From Glycomyces terrestris (GTDB lineage: Bacteria; Actinomycetota; Actinomycetes; Mycobacteriales; Micromonosporaceae), in the NCBI RefSeq assembly GCF_003933745.1, contig NZ_RSEB01000003.1, positions 832,243 through 896,242 on the forward strand: a stretch of DNA of 64,000 nucleotides. Direction: 5' to 3'. Positions 10,114-19,039 of this stretch are shown here, piece by piece. Within the stretch, counting starts at the first letter, position 1. Every line of letters starts with the position of its first letter. A program made the translations under genes and the position numbers. Below the pieces are notes generated by a model, which saw only the letters and a list, made by a program, of their open reading frames with translations, ran no database searches and was not told where the DNA came from.

Positions 10114-11544
10114 ATGAGCACCGCCGACATCGGCGTGGTCGGGCTGGCCGTGATGGGCTCGAACCTCGCCAGGAACTTCGCCCGGCACGGCTTCACCGTC
10201 GCCGTCTACAACCGCACGTACGCCAAGACCACCGAGCTGATCGACGCGCACGGCGACGAGGGAGCGTTCGTGCCCTCCGAGGAGCTGGCCGACTTCGTCG
10301 CCTCCCTCAAGCGCCCCCGCAAGGCCATGATCATGGTCCAGGCCGGCCCCGCCACCGACGCCGTCATCGACCAGCTCGCCGCCCTCATGGAACCCGGCGA
10401 CATGATCATCGACGGCGGCAACGCCCACTTCGAGAACACCCGCCGCCGCGAGGCCGCCCTCCGCGACCGGGGCCTCCACTTCGTCGGCACCGGCGTCTCC
10501 GGCGGCGAGGAGGGCGCCCTCCTCGGCCCCGCGATCATGCCCGGCGGCTCCGAGGAGTCCTACGAGTCCCTCGGCCCCATCCTCGAGGCCATCGCCGCCA
10601 AGGCCCCCGACGGCACCCCCTGCTGCACCCGCCTCGGCCCCGACGGCGCCGGCCACTTCGTCAAGATGGTGCACAACGGCATCGAGTACTCCGACATGCA
10701 GCTCATCGGCGAGGCCTACGACCTCCTGCGCCGCGGCGTCGGCATCGAACCCGCCGACCTCGCCAAGATCTTCGCCGTTTGGAACGCCGGCGACCTCGAC
10801 TCCTACCTCATCGAGGTCACCGCCGAGGTCCTCGGCCACACCGACGCCGCCACCGGCAAGCCCCTCGTCGACGTCATCGTCGACCAGGCCGGCCAGAAGG
10901 GCACCGGACGCTGGACCGTCCAGAACGCCCTCGACCTCGGCGTCCCCGTCACCGGCATCGCCGAGGCCACCTTCGCCCGCGCCCTCTCCTCCGGCGTGAA
11001 GCAGCGCGAAGGCGCCGTCGACCTCCTCACCGGGCCCAGCGCCAAGACCGACTTCCCCGAGACCTTCGTCGAGGACGTCCGCCAAGCCCTCTACGCCTCC
11101 AAGATCGTCGCCTACGCCCAGGGCTTCGACCAGATCGCCGCCGCCTCCGCCGAGTACGACTGGGGCATCGACCTCGGCTCCTGCTCGGCCCTGTGGCGCG
11201 CCGGCTGCATCATCCGCGCCCGCTTCCTCGACCGCATCACCGAGGCCTGGCGCTCCGACCCCGAGCTCCCGACGCTCCTGGCCGCGCCCGAGTTCACCAA
11301 GATCGTCACCGACGCCCAGGACGCCTGGCGCCGCGTCGTCGCCACCGCCGCCCTCGCCGGCATCCCGACCCCGGGCTTCTCCTCGGCGCTGGCGTACTAC
11401 GACGGCCTGCGCTCGCGGCGCCTCCCGGCGGCCCTCATCCAGGGCCAGCGGGACTTCTTCGGCGCGCACACGTACAAGCGCGTCGACCGCGAGGGCACCT
11501 TCCACACCGACTGGTCGGGCGACCGCGCCGAGCACGAGGTCTGA
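10114..11544 (+). CDS. gnd: 6-phosphogluconate dehydrogenase (decarboxylating)
   Basis: A 476-residue enzyme of the oxidative pentose phosphate pathway that converts 6-phosphogluconate to ribulose 5-phosphate and makes NADPH. The Rossmann fingerprint is GLAVMGSNLARNFARHG, followed by NRT, typical of NADP use. The substrate motif GTGVSGGEEGALLGPAIMPG and the catalytic HFVKMVHNGIEY (Lys184) are intact. The C-terminal helical domain has GGCIIRA-like WRAGCIIRARFL. The ATG has an AGGGAG ribosome site 8 nt upstream, and a TACGAT hexamer near 10029 may be the -10 box. A strong hairpin follows the gene. Confidence 0.96.
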   Translation: MSTADIGVVGLAVMGSNLARNFARHGFTVAVYNRTYAKTTELIDAHGDEGAFVPSEELADFVASLKRPRKAMIMVQAGPATDAVIDQLAALMEPGDMIIDGGNAHFENTRRREAALRDRGLHFVGTGVSGGEEGALLGPAIMPGGSEESYESLGPILEAIAAKAPDGTPCCTRLGPDGAGHFVKMVHNGIEYSDMQLIGEAYDLLRRGVGIEPADLAKIFAVWNAGDLDSYLIEVTAEVLGHTDAATGKPLVDVIVDQAGQKGTGRWTVQNALDLGVPVTGIAEATFARALSSGVKQREGAVDLLTGPSAKTDFPETFVEDVRQALYASKIVAYAQGFDQIAAASAEYDWGIDLGSCSALWRAGCIIRARFLDRITEAWRSDPELPTLLAAPEFTKIVTDAQDAWRRVVATAALAGIPTPGFSSALAYYDGLRSRRLPAALIQGQRDFFGAHTYKRVDREGTFHTDWSGDRAEHEV

Positions 11545-11554
11545 GCGACGCCAA

Positions 11555-11583
11555 GCGCCCCCGCCCGGACCGGGCGGGGGCGC
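11555..11583 (+). terminator. Terminator hairpin after gnd
   Basis: A 13-bp all-GC stem (11555-11567 with 11571-11583) and a 3-nt loop, 11 bp past the gnd stop. It could also end the convergent Nudix operon. Confidence 0.75.
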
Positions 11584-11590
11584 CGTCGCG

Positions 11591-11794
11591 TCAGGCGACG
11601 AACCAGGGCCCGTAGGAGCCGCCGAGGTCGACCGGTTCGGCGGCGAGGTCCTCGCCGTCCTCGACGCCGCCGCCGGGGGTGAACCAGCGCTCGACGCCCT
11701 CGCGGCAGCGGTTGCCGCCGACGTGGAGGACGGTGTCGTCGGGGGCGAGGACGAGGATGCGGGCGGAGGTGCGGTAGTCGCCTTCGGGGATCAC
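11591..11794 (-). CDS. Truncated Nudix-domain fragment
   Basis: A 67-residue open frame matching only the front of the Nudix fold: ARILVLAPDDTVLHVGG, then RWFTPGGGVEDGE. The Nudix box has its first half (G-x5-E) but breaks off into EPVDLGGSYGPW, so the REUxEExGU residues that bind the metals are missing. Catalysis is not expected. The GTG start lies 4 bp after the stop of the intact Nudix gene upstream. It looks like a decaying third copy of a tandem duplication, or a short remnant still translated by reinitiation. Confidence 0.6.
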   Translation of the reverse strand: MIPEGDYRTSARILVLAPDDTVLHVGGNRCREGVERWFTPGGGVEDGEDLAAEPVDLGGSYGPWFVA

Positions 11795-11798
11795 GGCG

Positions 11799-12329
11799 TC
11801 AGCTCACCGACGTGTCGGCGGTGCGGCTGCCGGCGGGGACGAGGCGCAGGGGCGCGGCGGGGACGTCGCCGGCGATGAGCCGCTTGATGAGGTGCAGGAG
11901 CGGGTCGAACGGGGCGTCGTGGCCCTCGGCGGCGGCGAGCTCGTCGACGCCGATCCACCGGAACTCGAGGTCGAGCTCGTACGGGTCGCCGCCGGAGACG
12001 CGCGGCTGGAACCGCTCGACGCGGATGAAGAACAGGTAGTTGTCCTGGGTGAAGACCGCGCCGTCGCGGGCGCGGCTGAAGGAGCGCCGGGCCACCGGGC
12101 CGGCCACGTCGCCGGGGTCGACGCGCAGGCCGGTCTCCTCGAACAGCTCGCGCACGGCGGCGTCGAGGGGGGTCTCGCCGGGGTCGATGCCGCCGCCGGG
12201 GAGGAACCAGCGGGCGGGGCGTTCCGCGGTCGCGGACCGGCCGATGAACAGGACCGCGTCCTGTTCGTCGATCACGATGCACCGCGCGCCGTACCGGTCG
12301 ATTCGGGTGGGTTCGTTCGTCGCGCTCAC
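11799..12329 (-). CDS. Nudix hydrolase
   Basis: A 176-residue Nudix hydrolase with a complete box, GGGIDPGETPLDAAVRELFEETGL, broken here as GGGIDPGE and RELFEETGL. Enzymes of this fold cleave nucleoside diphosphates linked to another group; the substrate cannot be read from sequence. It begins with a GTG overlapping the stop of the upstream Nudix gene (GTGA at 12329-12326), so the pair is translationally coupled. The middle member of three tandem Nudix genes. Confidence 0.88.
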   Translation of the reverse strand: MSATNEPTRIDRYGARCIVIDEQDAVLFIGRSATAERPARWFLPGGGIDPGETPLDAAVRELFEETGLRVDPGDVAGPVARRSFSRARDGAVFTQDNYLFFIRVERFQPRVSGGDPYELDLEFRWIGVDELAAAEGHDAPFDPLLHLIKRLIAGDVPAAPLRLVPAGSRTADTSVS

Positions 12330-12883
12330 CGGTCAAGTATGGGGGCACGCTCGGTAGTCGTCCAGCCCCTATCGGTGTCCCACGTCCAAGCGCCCCATGG
12401 GATGCGAAGCGGCGCAGCGGGTCTCGCTCCGTCCAGGAGGCCCCTCAGCAGGGCCGAGGGGCCCGCGGGGAACACCAGCGCGTCGACCTCGGCGACCTCG
12501 GCGGCGCTCAGCCACCGCGCGGCCGTGAACTCGCGCCGCTCGATCGCCTCGAGCCCGTCCCGGGCCGGCTCGAAGTGCGGCACCCGCACGAAGAAGTACG
12601 CGTCCTCGGACTCGATCACCAGGCCGGGGCCGTCGGACCAGACGCCGGCGGTCTCGGCCACGACCGGACCCAGGTCCCCGGTGAGCCGCAGCCCGGTCTC
12701 CTCGAACACCTCGCGGACCGCGCCGTCCTCCAGGGACTCGCCCTCGTCGAGGCCGCCGCCGGGCGTCACGTAGTACTCCACGCCCGGGCCCATGTAGTCG
12801 CGGCTGTGGAACAGCAGCACCCGGTCGTCCTCGTCCACCAGCAGCACCCGCGCGCACCGCCGCCGCCACACCCTGGTTCCCAT
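12326..12883 (-). CDS. Nudix hydrolase
   Basis: A 185-residue Nudix hydrolase; the box runs GGGLDEGE then REVFEETGL and is complete. Core strands RVLLVDEDDRVLLFH and the C-terminal ARWLSAAEVAEV are typical. The open frame extends 19 codons upstream, but the ATG at 12883 gives the usual N-terminus. First gene of the three-gene Nudix run; about 40% of its residues appear shared with its neighbour, consistent with tandem duplication (estimate by eye). Substrate unknown. Confidence 0.87.
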   Translation of the reverse strand: MGTRVWRRRCARVLLVDEDDRVLLFHSRDYMGPGVEYYVTPGGGLDEGESLEDGAVREVFEETGLRLTGDLGPVVAETAGVWSDGPGLVIESEDAYFFVRVPHFEPARDGLEAIERREFTAARWLSAAEVAEVDALVFPAGPSALLRGLLDGARPAAPLRIPWGAWTWDTDRGWTTTERAPILDR

Positions 12884-12978
12884 CACCCGAGCATCCCACC
12901 GCCGGGCCGCGCCGCCAAACGGGTCGGGCCCGCGGCGCATCGCGCCGCGGGCCCCGGTCTCCTGTCAAGTCTCGGCCG

Positions 12979-13395
12979 TCACGCGGCGGCGGGCACCGCC
13001 GCCGCGGCGCCCCTGCGCTCCTCGACGAGGCGCTTGGCCAGCCGCCCCGACGCCTCGGCCACGCCCATGATCATGAGGGCGTTGATCGCGTGGAACCCGA
13101 AGATGAACTGCCCCGGCACGGTGCCGGCGACGCTCACCAGGGCGATGAGCGACTGGAGCACGACCAGGCCGAACACGCCCGCGGCGAGGCCGGTGAGCTT
13201 CTTCCCCGACCGCGACAGGGCCGCGAACAGGATGCCCAGCAGCGCCACGACGGCGATCACGCGCCCGTTCATGATGTGGAAGGCGAACGACTCGTCGGGC
13301 GAGCCCGTGCCGAGCGCGCCGTACCCGGCCAGGAAGAACTGGATCCCGATCAGGGCGTGCAGCAGCCCGACCCACACCCGATAGAACTTAAGCAT
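12979..13395 (-). CDS. DUF6220-like four-helix membrane protein
   Basis: A 138-residue membrane protein with four hydrophobic helices. Conserved His/Asn positions in FAFHIMNGRVIAVVALLG and FGFHAINALMIMG resemble the DUF6220 family, whose role is unknown. The ATG at 13395 is chosen over the ATG at 13401 because GAGG lies 7 nt before the former and only 1 nt before the latter. The start overlaps the end of the AhpD-like gene by 8 bp, so the two are coupled. A haem-binding role via the paired His residues is possible but speculative. Confidence 0.65.
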   Translation of the reverse strand: MLKFYRVWVGLLHALIGIQFFLAGYGALGTGSPDESFAFHIMNGRVIAVVALLGILFAALSRSGKKLTGLAAGVFGLVVLQSLIALVSVAGTVPGQFIFGFHAINALMIMGVAEASGRLAKRLVEERRGAAAAVPAAA

Positions 13396-14392
13396 CGACA
13401 TTCCTCGTTTCGATCTCGTCTTGGACGGCGTCCACGGCGGTCATCGCGCCGTACGTCAGCAGGTGGACCACGCAGTGGTCGGTGAACACCCCGCCCCGCC
13501 ACGAGTCCACATCGGACTCCGTGACGGCGCCGGGCGCGAGCGCCGCCGCCACCGCCAGCCGCGCCCCCAGCCCCGCCTCCCGCGGCAGGCCCGCCCCGCC
13601 CACCAGCTCCGGCAGCGACTCCCCGACCTCCGCGCCCCGCCGGCCCACCGTCCGCTCCACCGCGTCCGCGGCCGCGTCCGACAGCAGCATCGACCCGTAC
13701 GCGGCCATCGACCGCACCGTCCCGTACGCCCGGCCCACCGGCGACCCCGCCGCCCACGCCGGCTCCCGCACCGTCATCGCCGCGGCCCAGTCCGGCCGCT
13801 CCTCCAGCAGCGCCAGACTCGCCCCCGGCTCCAGGTCCGCGGCCATCGACTGCCGCAGCAGCCGCGACCCCACCGACCGGCCCAGCCGCGTCGTCAGCAC
13901 CGGACTCGGCGACTCGTTCTCCGCCAGCGCCTTCACCAGACGCGTGATCAGCTCGAACACCAGGACCGTGCCCAGGAACCGCGGCGCGGCCTCCGCCGCG
14001 AACGGCCCCGACACCGACGGCTCCGCCGCCCAGTCCGCCAGCGCCGCCCACTCCGGCGGCGCCACCCCCGACCGCAGCCCCTCCGCCAGGTCCGGCTCCC
14101 CGGCCGCGTGCAGCAGCGTCGCATGCGCGTCCGTGCAGAACCGGCAGCCGTTCCGCACCGCGACCACGGTCGCCACCACCTCCTTCGCCTTCCGCTCCTC
14201 CGGGCCGCCGACCAGCAGCGACTCGCGCAGCAGCGACCACACCGGCGCGAGCAGCTCCGGCGCCGGCGAGAACATCGTGACCGCCGGGCCCAGCACGCCC
14301 AGCTCGCTCCTCACCTGCCGGTACACCTCGGCCACGACGCCGTCGGCCAGCTTGGGATCGACAGGGACGACATGCCTGACTGCGGGGGACAT
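13388..14392 (-). CDS. AhpD-like (carboxymuconolactone decarboxylase family) protein
   Basis: A 334-residue protein with an AhpD-type active site at residues 71-90: Glu71, then Cys83-RF-Cys86 and His90 (NGCRFCTDAH). In AhpD the CxxC pair and His/Glu relay reduce peroxiredoxin or peroxides. The protein is nearly twice the usual size and the second half repeats the helical fold without the cysteines. The ATG at 14392 has GGAGG 7 nt upstream. It is coupled to the DUF6220-like gene downstream and divergent from a two-component system, which might regulate it. Oxidative stress defence is the likely role, not proven. Confidence 0.82.
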   Translation of the reverse strand: MSPAVRHVVPVDPKLADGVVAEVYRQVRSELGVLGPAVTMFSPAPELLAPVWSLLRESLLVGGPEERKAKEVVATVVAVRNGCRFCTDAHATLLHAAGEPDLAEGLRSGVAPPEWAALADWAAEPSVSGPFAAEAAPRFLGTVLVFELITRLVKALAENESPSPVLTTRLGRSVGSRLLRQSMAADLEPGASLALLEERPDWAAAMTVREPAWAAGSPVGRAYGTVRSMAAYGSMLLSDAAADAVERTVGRRGAEVGESLPELVGGAGLPREAGLGARLAVAAALAPGAVTESDVDSWRGGVFTDHCVVHLLTYGAMTAVDAVQDEIETRNVDA

Positions 14393-14607
14393 GGGGGCGC
14401 CTCCTCGGTTGAAGCCTCCGGGCGGCCCAGCGGCCGCCGCACCACTCCAGACTCCCCGCCGCCGCGCCCCGCCGCGTCCGCCCCGAGACGGCAATCGCGG
14501 CCTCCCCCCGCGCAGCACCGCACCCAGCGGCGTACACCCTGCGGGGTACGCCCGAGCTGCACCGCGAGCCGACGCCGCAGGTCCCGGGCCGCCCTAGAAT
14601 CGAGCAC

Positions 14608-15870
14608 ATGTCTCAGCACCCCGAGCCCCGGACGGCCGGCGCGCGCCCCGAGATCCTCTCCGGCCGCCGGCTCGACCTCGTCGTCACCGGCGTCATGCTC
14701 GCCGACACCCTCGCCGCCGGCCTCATCAAGGACGTCCGCGACGGCATGCCGACCTGGGGCTGGCTCCCGCTCATGCTGGGCCCCCTGGTGTTCCCGCTGT
14801 GGCGGCGCCACCCCCGGCTCGTCCTCGTCGTCAGCGTCGGCTCGGTCCTCGCCTCCGGGCCCCTCGGCGTCGGCCCCCTCGCGGTCGTCCCGGCCCTCGT
14901 CGCCATCGCCGTCGCCATGTACACCGGCTACCGGGCCCTCAGCGTCTCTACGGTGTTCGCCCTCTCGGCCGTCACCGCCCTCGGCAACCTCCACAACGCG
15001 GGCTGGGAGGTGAACGGCCAGGTCGTCGAGCGCACCCTCCTGGTCATCGGCTGGCTCCACGTCGCCCTCATCTCCGGCCTGTCCCGCCGCCAGCGGGACG
15101 CGTACATGGCCGAGGCCGAGCACGTGCGCGAGGAGGCCGTCAAGCGCAAGGCCGCCGACGAGCGCGTCCGCATCGCCCGCGAGCTCCACGACTCCCTCAC
15201 CCACTCGATCTCCGTCATCCGCGTCCAGGCCGGCGTCGCGATCCACTTGGCGCGCAAGCGCGGCGACGAGCCGCCCTCCGCGCTGGTGGCGGTGGAGGAG
15301 GCCGCGAAGGACGCGACCCGGGAGCTGCGCGAGACCCTCACGATGCTCCGCGACGACGACGGCCACCGCCTGGCCCGCGTCGAGGACCTCGCCGACCGCT
15401 ACCGGGGCCTCGGCTTCACCGTCGAGGTCGACTGCGCGATCGACTGCGGCGCCGACTGCCCCGTGGCGCTCGACGCCGAGGTCGACCACGCGGCGTACCG
15501 GATCGTCCAGGAGGCGCTCACGAACGCGGTCCGCCACTCCTCCGGCGACGCGGTGCGGGTGCGCGTCGCCCGCGAGGACGGCGCGGTCGTCGTCGAGGTC
15601 GCCGACAACGGCACGCCCGGCCGGGTCGTGCCCGGCCGCGGCCTCACCGGCATGCGCGAACGCGTCGACGCGCTCGGCGGCACGCTCCACGTCGGACCCG
15701 GCGAGTACGGTTTCACCGTCCGCGCGTCCCTCCCCGACGACACCGCGGCAACCGGCACCGCGGCAACCGGCACCGCCGAAGCCGATGCCGCCGAAGCCGA
15801 TGCCGCGGCGCCCGGCCGCGCTGCCAGGCCCGCCGCCGCGGCCGAGCCCGAACTGGAGGAGTCGCGTTGA
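14608..15870 (+). CDS. NarL-type sensor histidine kinase
   Basis: A 420-residue kinase. Four to six membrane helices occupy about residues 20-165, then a short coiled linker. The HisKA_3 dimerisation domain has the phosphorylated His at 194 (ARELHDSLTHSISVI). The HATPase domain shows the N-box QEALTNAVRHS and G-boxes DNGTPG and GRGLTGMRERV. After residue 380 comes an Ala-rich tail with two direct repeats (TAATG twice, EADAA twice). Transcription is probably leaderless: TAGAAT ends 7 nt before the ATG. It overlaps its response regulator by 4 nt. The signal is unknown. Confidence 0.93.
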   Translation: MSQHPEPRTAGARPEILSGRRLDLVVTGVMLADTLAAGLIKDVRDGMPTWGWLPLMLGPLVFPLWRRHPRLVLVVSVGSVLASGPLGVGPLAVVPALVAIAVAMYTGYRALSVSTVFALSAVTALGNLHNAGWEVNGQVVERTLLVIGWLHVALISGLSRRQRDAYMAEAEHVREEAVKRKAADERVRIARELHDSLTHSISVIRVQAGVAIHLARKRGDEPPSALVAVEEAAKDATRELRETLTMLRDDDGHRLARVEDLADRYRGLGFTVEVDCAIDCGADCPVALDAEVDHAAYRIVQEALTNAVRHSSGDAVRVRVAREDGAVVVEVADNGTPGRVVPGRGLTGMRERVDALGGTLHVGPGEYGFTVRASLPDDTAATGTAATGTAEADAAEADAAAPGRAARPAAAAEPELEESR

Positions 15871-16529
15871 TCAGGGTGCTGCTCGCCGACGACCAGCCGC
15901 TCATGCGCGGCGGGTTCCGGGCGCTCATCGACGCCGAGGACGACATGACCGTGGTCGCCGAGGCCGCCGACGGCCCCACCGCCGTGCGCCTCGCCGCCGA
16001 CACCCTCCCCGACGTCGCCCTCCTCGACGTCGAGATGCCCGGCGGCGACGGCATCGGCGCGGTGCGCGCCATCGCCGCCGACGACCGGCTCGCCGGGGTG
16101 CGCGTCGTCATGCTCACCAACTACTCCTTCGACGCGTACGTGTTCGACGCCCTGCGCGCCGGCGCCGCCGGGTACCTCGTCAAGGACACCGAGCCGGAGG
16201 AGCTGCTGCGCTGCGTGCGCGCGGCCGCCGCCGGCGAGACGCTCCTGTCGCCCCAGATCGCCGCGAAGCTCGTCGCCGAGTACGTCGCGCACCCGCCCTC
16301 GCGCCTCGCCGGGCAAGTCGACGGGCTCACCTCCCGCGAGACCGAGATCGTCGCGCTGGTGGCGCGCGGCCTGACGAACACGGAGATCGCCGAGCGCCTG
16401 TTCATCAGCCCCGCCACGGCGAAGACCCACGTGCACCGGGCGATGATGAAGCTCGCGGTCCGCGACCGCGCGGGCCTGGTGGTGTTCGCCTACGAGTCGG
16501 GCCTGGTGCAGCCCAAGGGAAGCGCCTGA
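15867..16529 (+). CDS. NarL/FixJ-family response regulator
   Basis: A 220-residue regulator. The receiver domain has acidic residues DDQ near the start, phospho-acceptor Asp54 (LLDVEMPGG) and the conserved Lys in YLVKDTEPEE. The LuxR-type HTH is LTSRETEIVALVARGLTNTE with recognition helix SPATAKTHVHRAM. The start is TTG at 15867, preceded by GGAGGAG and overlapping the kinase stop (TTGA), so kinase and regulator are translationally coupled. Targets are unknown; the divergent AhpD-like operon is the nearest candidate. Confidence 0.95.
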   Translation: MIRVLLADDQPLMRGGFRALIDAEDDMTVVAEAADGPTAVRLAADTLPDVALLDVEMPGGDGIGAVRAIAADDRLAGVRVVMLTNYSFDAYVFDALRAGAAGYLVKDTEPEELLRCVRAAAAGETLLSPQIAAKLVAEYVAHPPSRLAGQVDGLTSRETEIVALVARGLTNTEIAERLFISPATAKTHVHRAMMKLAVRDRAGLVVFAYESGLVQPKGSA

Positions 16530-16663
16530 CCCGGCCCGAGCCCGTGTCCCCTTTTCGGGTGACATTCCGGCCCGGGCCCCCGGTTCTTGTCGGACCCTTC
16601 GGCAATGCTCGTGCCTACGGTCCCCCTTCTGGGAGGGCGGGGGTTAGCGACGGCATACGGCCT

Positions 16664-17533
16664 TCAGCGCTCAGCGGCGCTCGGCTCCGTCGCCTCGCCC
16701 TCGGCCGTCCCGGCCGTGTCCGTCGCGGGGTCGCCGGTCGCGTTGTACTCGAAGCCGAACACCAGGGCCGCGTTCGTGATCCACAGCCACACCAGGAACA
16801 CGATCACGCCACCGAGCGGGCCGTACGTCTTGTCGTAGTTCCCGAACGTGGCCGCGTACAGCCCGAACCCGGCCGAGGCCGCCAGCCACAGCACCACCGC
16901 GAGCGCCGCGCCGGGCGCGCGGCGCCCGAACCGGGACCGCTTCGCCGGGGCGAGCCAGTACAGGAGCGCCACGATCACGATGACGAGCACCGTGATCGCG
17001 GGCCACTTCACCCACGTCCACACCGCGACCGCCGCGTCGTCGGCGTGCACGGCCCGTCCGATCACGCGCGCCACGGACCCGCCGGCGGCCGCCACGACCG
17101 CGCACACCGCGGTGAGCGCGCCGACGACGACGGTGAGCACGAGCCGCACGATGAGCACCGTCCACCACTTGCGGGTCTCCTCGGTCCCGTTGACCGCGTT
17201 GAGGGCCCGCGAGAACGCGGCCACGTAGTTCGAGGCCGCCCACAGGGCCGCGACGAGGCCGAACAGCGCCACGAGCCCGGCCCGCGCCGGGTTCATCTGG
17301 AGCCGCGCGACGGCGTCCTCGATGATCGACATCGAGTCGCTCGGCAGGAGCGTCCCGGCGCCCTCGAGGAGCGACGCGGTCGCGTCCTCGTCGAGGAGGC
17401 CGATGAGGCTGGTGCCCACGAGGATCGCGGGGAACAGCGAGAGCACTGAGTAATATGTGAGAGCCGCCGCGGTGTCGCCGCGGCTCTCCGCGGCGTATCG
17501 CTTGGCGGCTTTGACGATCGAGCGTCCACCCAT
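16664..17533 (-). CDS. YihY/BrkB-family inner membrane protein
   Basis: A 289-residue membrane protein with about six helices. Family marks include AAALTYYSVLSLFPAILVG near the N-terminus, WAASNYVAAFSRALN and the late YGPLGGVIVFLVWLWITNAA. YihY/BrkB proteins were once called ribonuclease BN by mistake; their function is unsettled, with roles in envelope integrity suggested. It ends in a short Thr/Glu/Ala-rich tail. The GGAGGG before the ATG is very close to it. Convergent with the two-component system. Confidence 0.9.
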   Translation of the reverse strand: MGGRSIVKAAKRYAAESRGDTAAALTYYSVLSLFPAILVGTSLIGLLDEDATASLLEGAGTLLPSDSMSIIEDAVARLQMNPARAGLVALFGLVAALWAASNYVAAFSRALNAVNGTEETRKWWTVLIVRLVLTVVVGALTAVCAVVAAAGGSVARVIGRAVHADDAAVAVWTWVKWPAITVLVIVIVALLYWLAPAKRSRFGRRAPGAALAVVLWLAASAGFGLYAATFGNYDKTYGPLGGVIVFLVWLWITNAALVFGFEYNATGDPATDTAGTAEGEATEPSAAER

Positions 17534-17581
17534 CCCTCCACCGTCTCAGACCTGATGCGGCCGTGGGGCGGTTCGCGGGGA

Positions 17582-18022
17582 TTAGTCGCCCGCGGCGCCG
17601 GGCTCGCGGCCCGCGCCCGGACCGGTGGCGAGCGCCCAGATGACGAACACGTCGACGGCGATGACAAGGGTCGCCCAGAGGGGGTACTGCGGCGCGAGGA
17701 AGAACTGGTTCATGGCCGACACCACCGCGACCAGCAGCCCCGCGTACCCGCCGCGGCGCAGCCGCTCGAGTCGCCGCGGCCGCACCGCCCCCAGTTGCAG
17801 GAACCCGATCCCGATGGCGGCCAAGCCGATCGCGAGGTTGACCCAGCCCCAGCCGGTGTTGTCGGCGCGGTACCAGTAGCCGCCGCCGGCGAACAGGTAC
17901 GAGTCGCCGCTCGCCACCGCGTACCCGATGAACACCTGCCAGGCCCCGACGAGCAGCAGGAGGATCCCGGCGAGCGGGGAGCCGGTGCCCCGGCGGCGAG
18001 GATGCCAGTCCTCTTCGGTCAT
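17582..18022 (-). CDS. DUF7144-type four-helix membrane protein
   Basis: A 146-residue protein with four hydrophobic helices and the pattern of a common actinobacterial family: a first helix ending in WQVFIGYAVASGD, then NTGWGWVNLAIGLAAIGIG, and NQFFLAPQYPLWATLVIAVD followed by VFVIWALATG. No biochemical role is known. The ATG at 18022 is 14 codons into the open frame and gives the family's usual start. It lies 48 bp upstream of the YihY-family gene on the same strand, so the two may be co-transcribed. Confidence 0.75.
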   Translation of the reverse strand: MTEEDWHPRRRGTGSPLAGILLLLVGAWQVFIGYAVASGDSYLFAGGGYWYRADNTGWGWVNLAIGLAAIGIGFLQLGAVRPRRLERLRRGGYAGLLVAVVSAMNQFFLAPQYPLWATLVIAVDVFVIWALATGPGAGREPGAAGD

Positions 18023-18137
18023 GCGCGGTCCCCCCGGACGTGGACGGGCGCGGCCCGGCCGCACCCCTGCGCCCCCAGCCTAGGCGACGACGGTCCGCTA
18101 CCGCGGCATCCACACTCGACGCCGGGCCCGCGCGCCT

Positions 18138-18731
18138 TCACGCGCCCCCGGGGGCCGCGACGCGCCGCAGCCAGTTGGCGAGGAGGGCGCTGCCGTCCTC
18201 GGTGAGGATCGACTCGGGGTGGAACTGGACGCCCTCGACGTCGACGCCGCGGTGCCGCAGCCCCATGACGGTCCCGTCGTCGCTGGTCGCGGTCACCCGC
18301 AGCGGGTCGCGGACGCTGTCGGGTTCGACGGCCAGCGAGTGGTACCTGGTGGCGGTGAACGGGTTCGCGAGCCCGGCGAAGACGCCCGCGCCGTCGTGGC
18401 GGATCGGGGAGGTCTCGCCGTGCCGCAGTTCGGCGGCCCGCGAGACGACCGCGCCCCAGTGCTCGGCGATCACCTGGTGCCCCAGGCACACCCCGAGGAT
18501 CGGGACCTCGCCCGCGAACCGGTCGAGGAGGTCGTGGCCGAGCTTGGCCTCGTCAGGCCGGCCGGGCCCGGGCGAGAGCAGCAGCCCGGCGGGCCGGAGC
18601 CGCTCGGCCTCGGCCACGTCGGTGCGGTCGGAGCGGCGCACGTCGACGCGGGCCCCGAGGGCCCGCAGGTAGGAGACGATGGTGTGGACGAACGAGTCGC
18701 GGAAGTCCACCACCAGGACGCCCCCGGTCAC
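18138..18731 (-). CDS. trpG: Glutamine amidotransferase subunit of anthranilate/aminodeoxychorismate synthase
   Basis: A 197-residue class I amidotransferase: nucleophile Cys82 in GVCLGHQ, with His171 and Glu173 in VQFHPES. It supplies ammonia from glutamine to the chorismate-using partner (TrpE or PabB), which is not in this window, so trpG versus pabA cannot be decided. The first motif reads DFRDSFVHTIVSYL instead of the usual YDSFTYN. It is last in the sortase/small membrane protein/trpG run, 16 bp after its neighbour, an order conserved near pknB and crgA in actinobacteria. Confidence 0.9.
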   Translation of the reverse strand: MTGGVLVVDFRDSFVHTIVSYLRALGARVDVRRSDRTDVAEAERLRPAGLLLSPGPGRPDEAKLGHDLLDRFAGEVPILGVCLGHQVIAEHWGAVVSRAAELRHGETSPIRHDGAGVFAGLANPFTATRYHSLAVEPDSVRDPLRVTATSDDGTVMGLRHRGVDVEGVQFHPESILTEDGSALLANWLRRVAAPGGA

Positions 18732-18747
18732 GGCGCGGCCCCGCGGG

Positions 18748-19038
18748 TCACCCCTCGTCCTCCGCGGTCGGAGACTCGGCGGTCTCCCACTGGTCGGGGT
18801 CGAACTGGGTGTCGTGGCAGTCGACGCCGGGCGTGCACGTCGGCGAGGCGCCGTCGCCCTCGGGCTGCTCGACGTTCACGCCGCCGGCAGGGTCGACGTT
18901 GCTCCACGGCATGTGCGGGCGCACCGCCGGGAACAGCACGAACCACAGCAGCGCGAACGCGCCGGCGCCGAGCGCGAGCGAGCCGATGATCTTGCCGGGC
19001 AGGCCGAACGGGAGCTTGCTCCAGATCCACGAGTACAC
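18748..19038 (-). CDS. Small single-helix membrane protein between sortase and trpG
   Basis: A 96-residue protein: an N-terminal amphipathic stretch, one transmembrane helix at about residues 16-37, then an acidic, Pro-rich tail with two cysteines (CTPGVDC). It starts with GTG one base after the sortase stop region and is followed closely by trpG, so it is part of the operon. Comparable small proteins of unknown function occupy this position in other actinobacteria. Confidence 0.7.
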   Translation of the reverse strand: MYSWIWSKLPFGLPGKIIGSLALGAGAFALLWFVLFPAVRPHMPWSNVDPAGGVNVEQPEGDGASPTCTPGVDCHDTQFDPDQWETAESPTAEDEG

Positions 19039-19039
19039 G

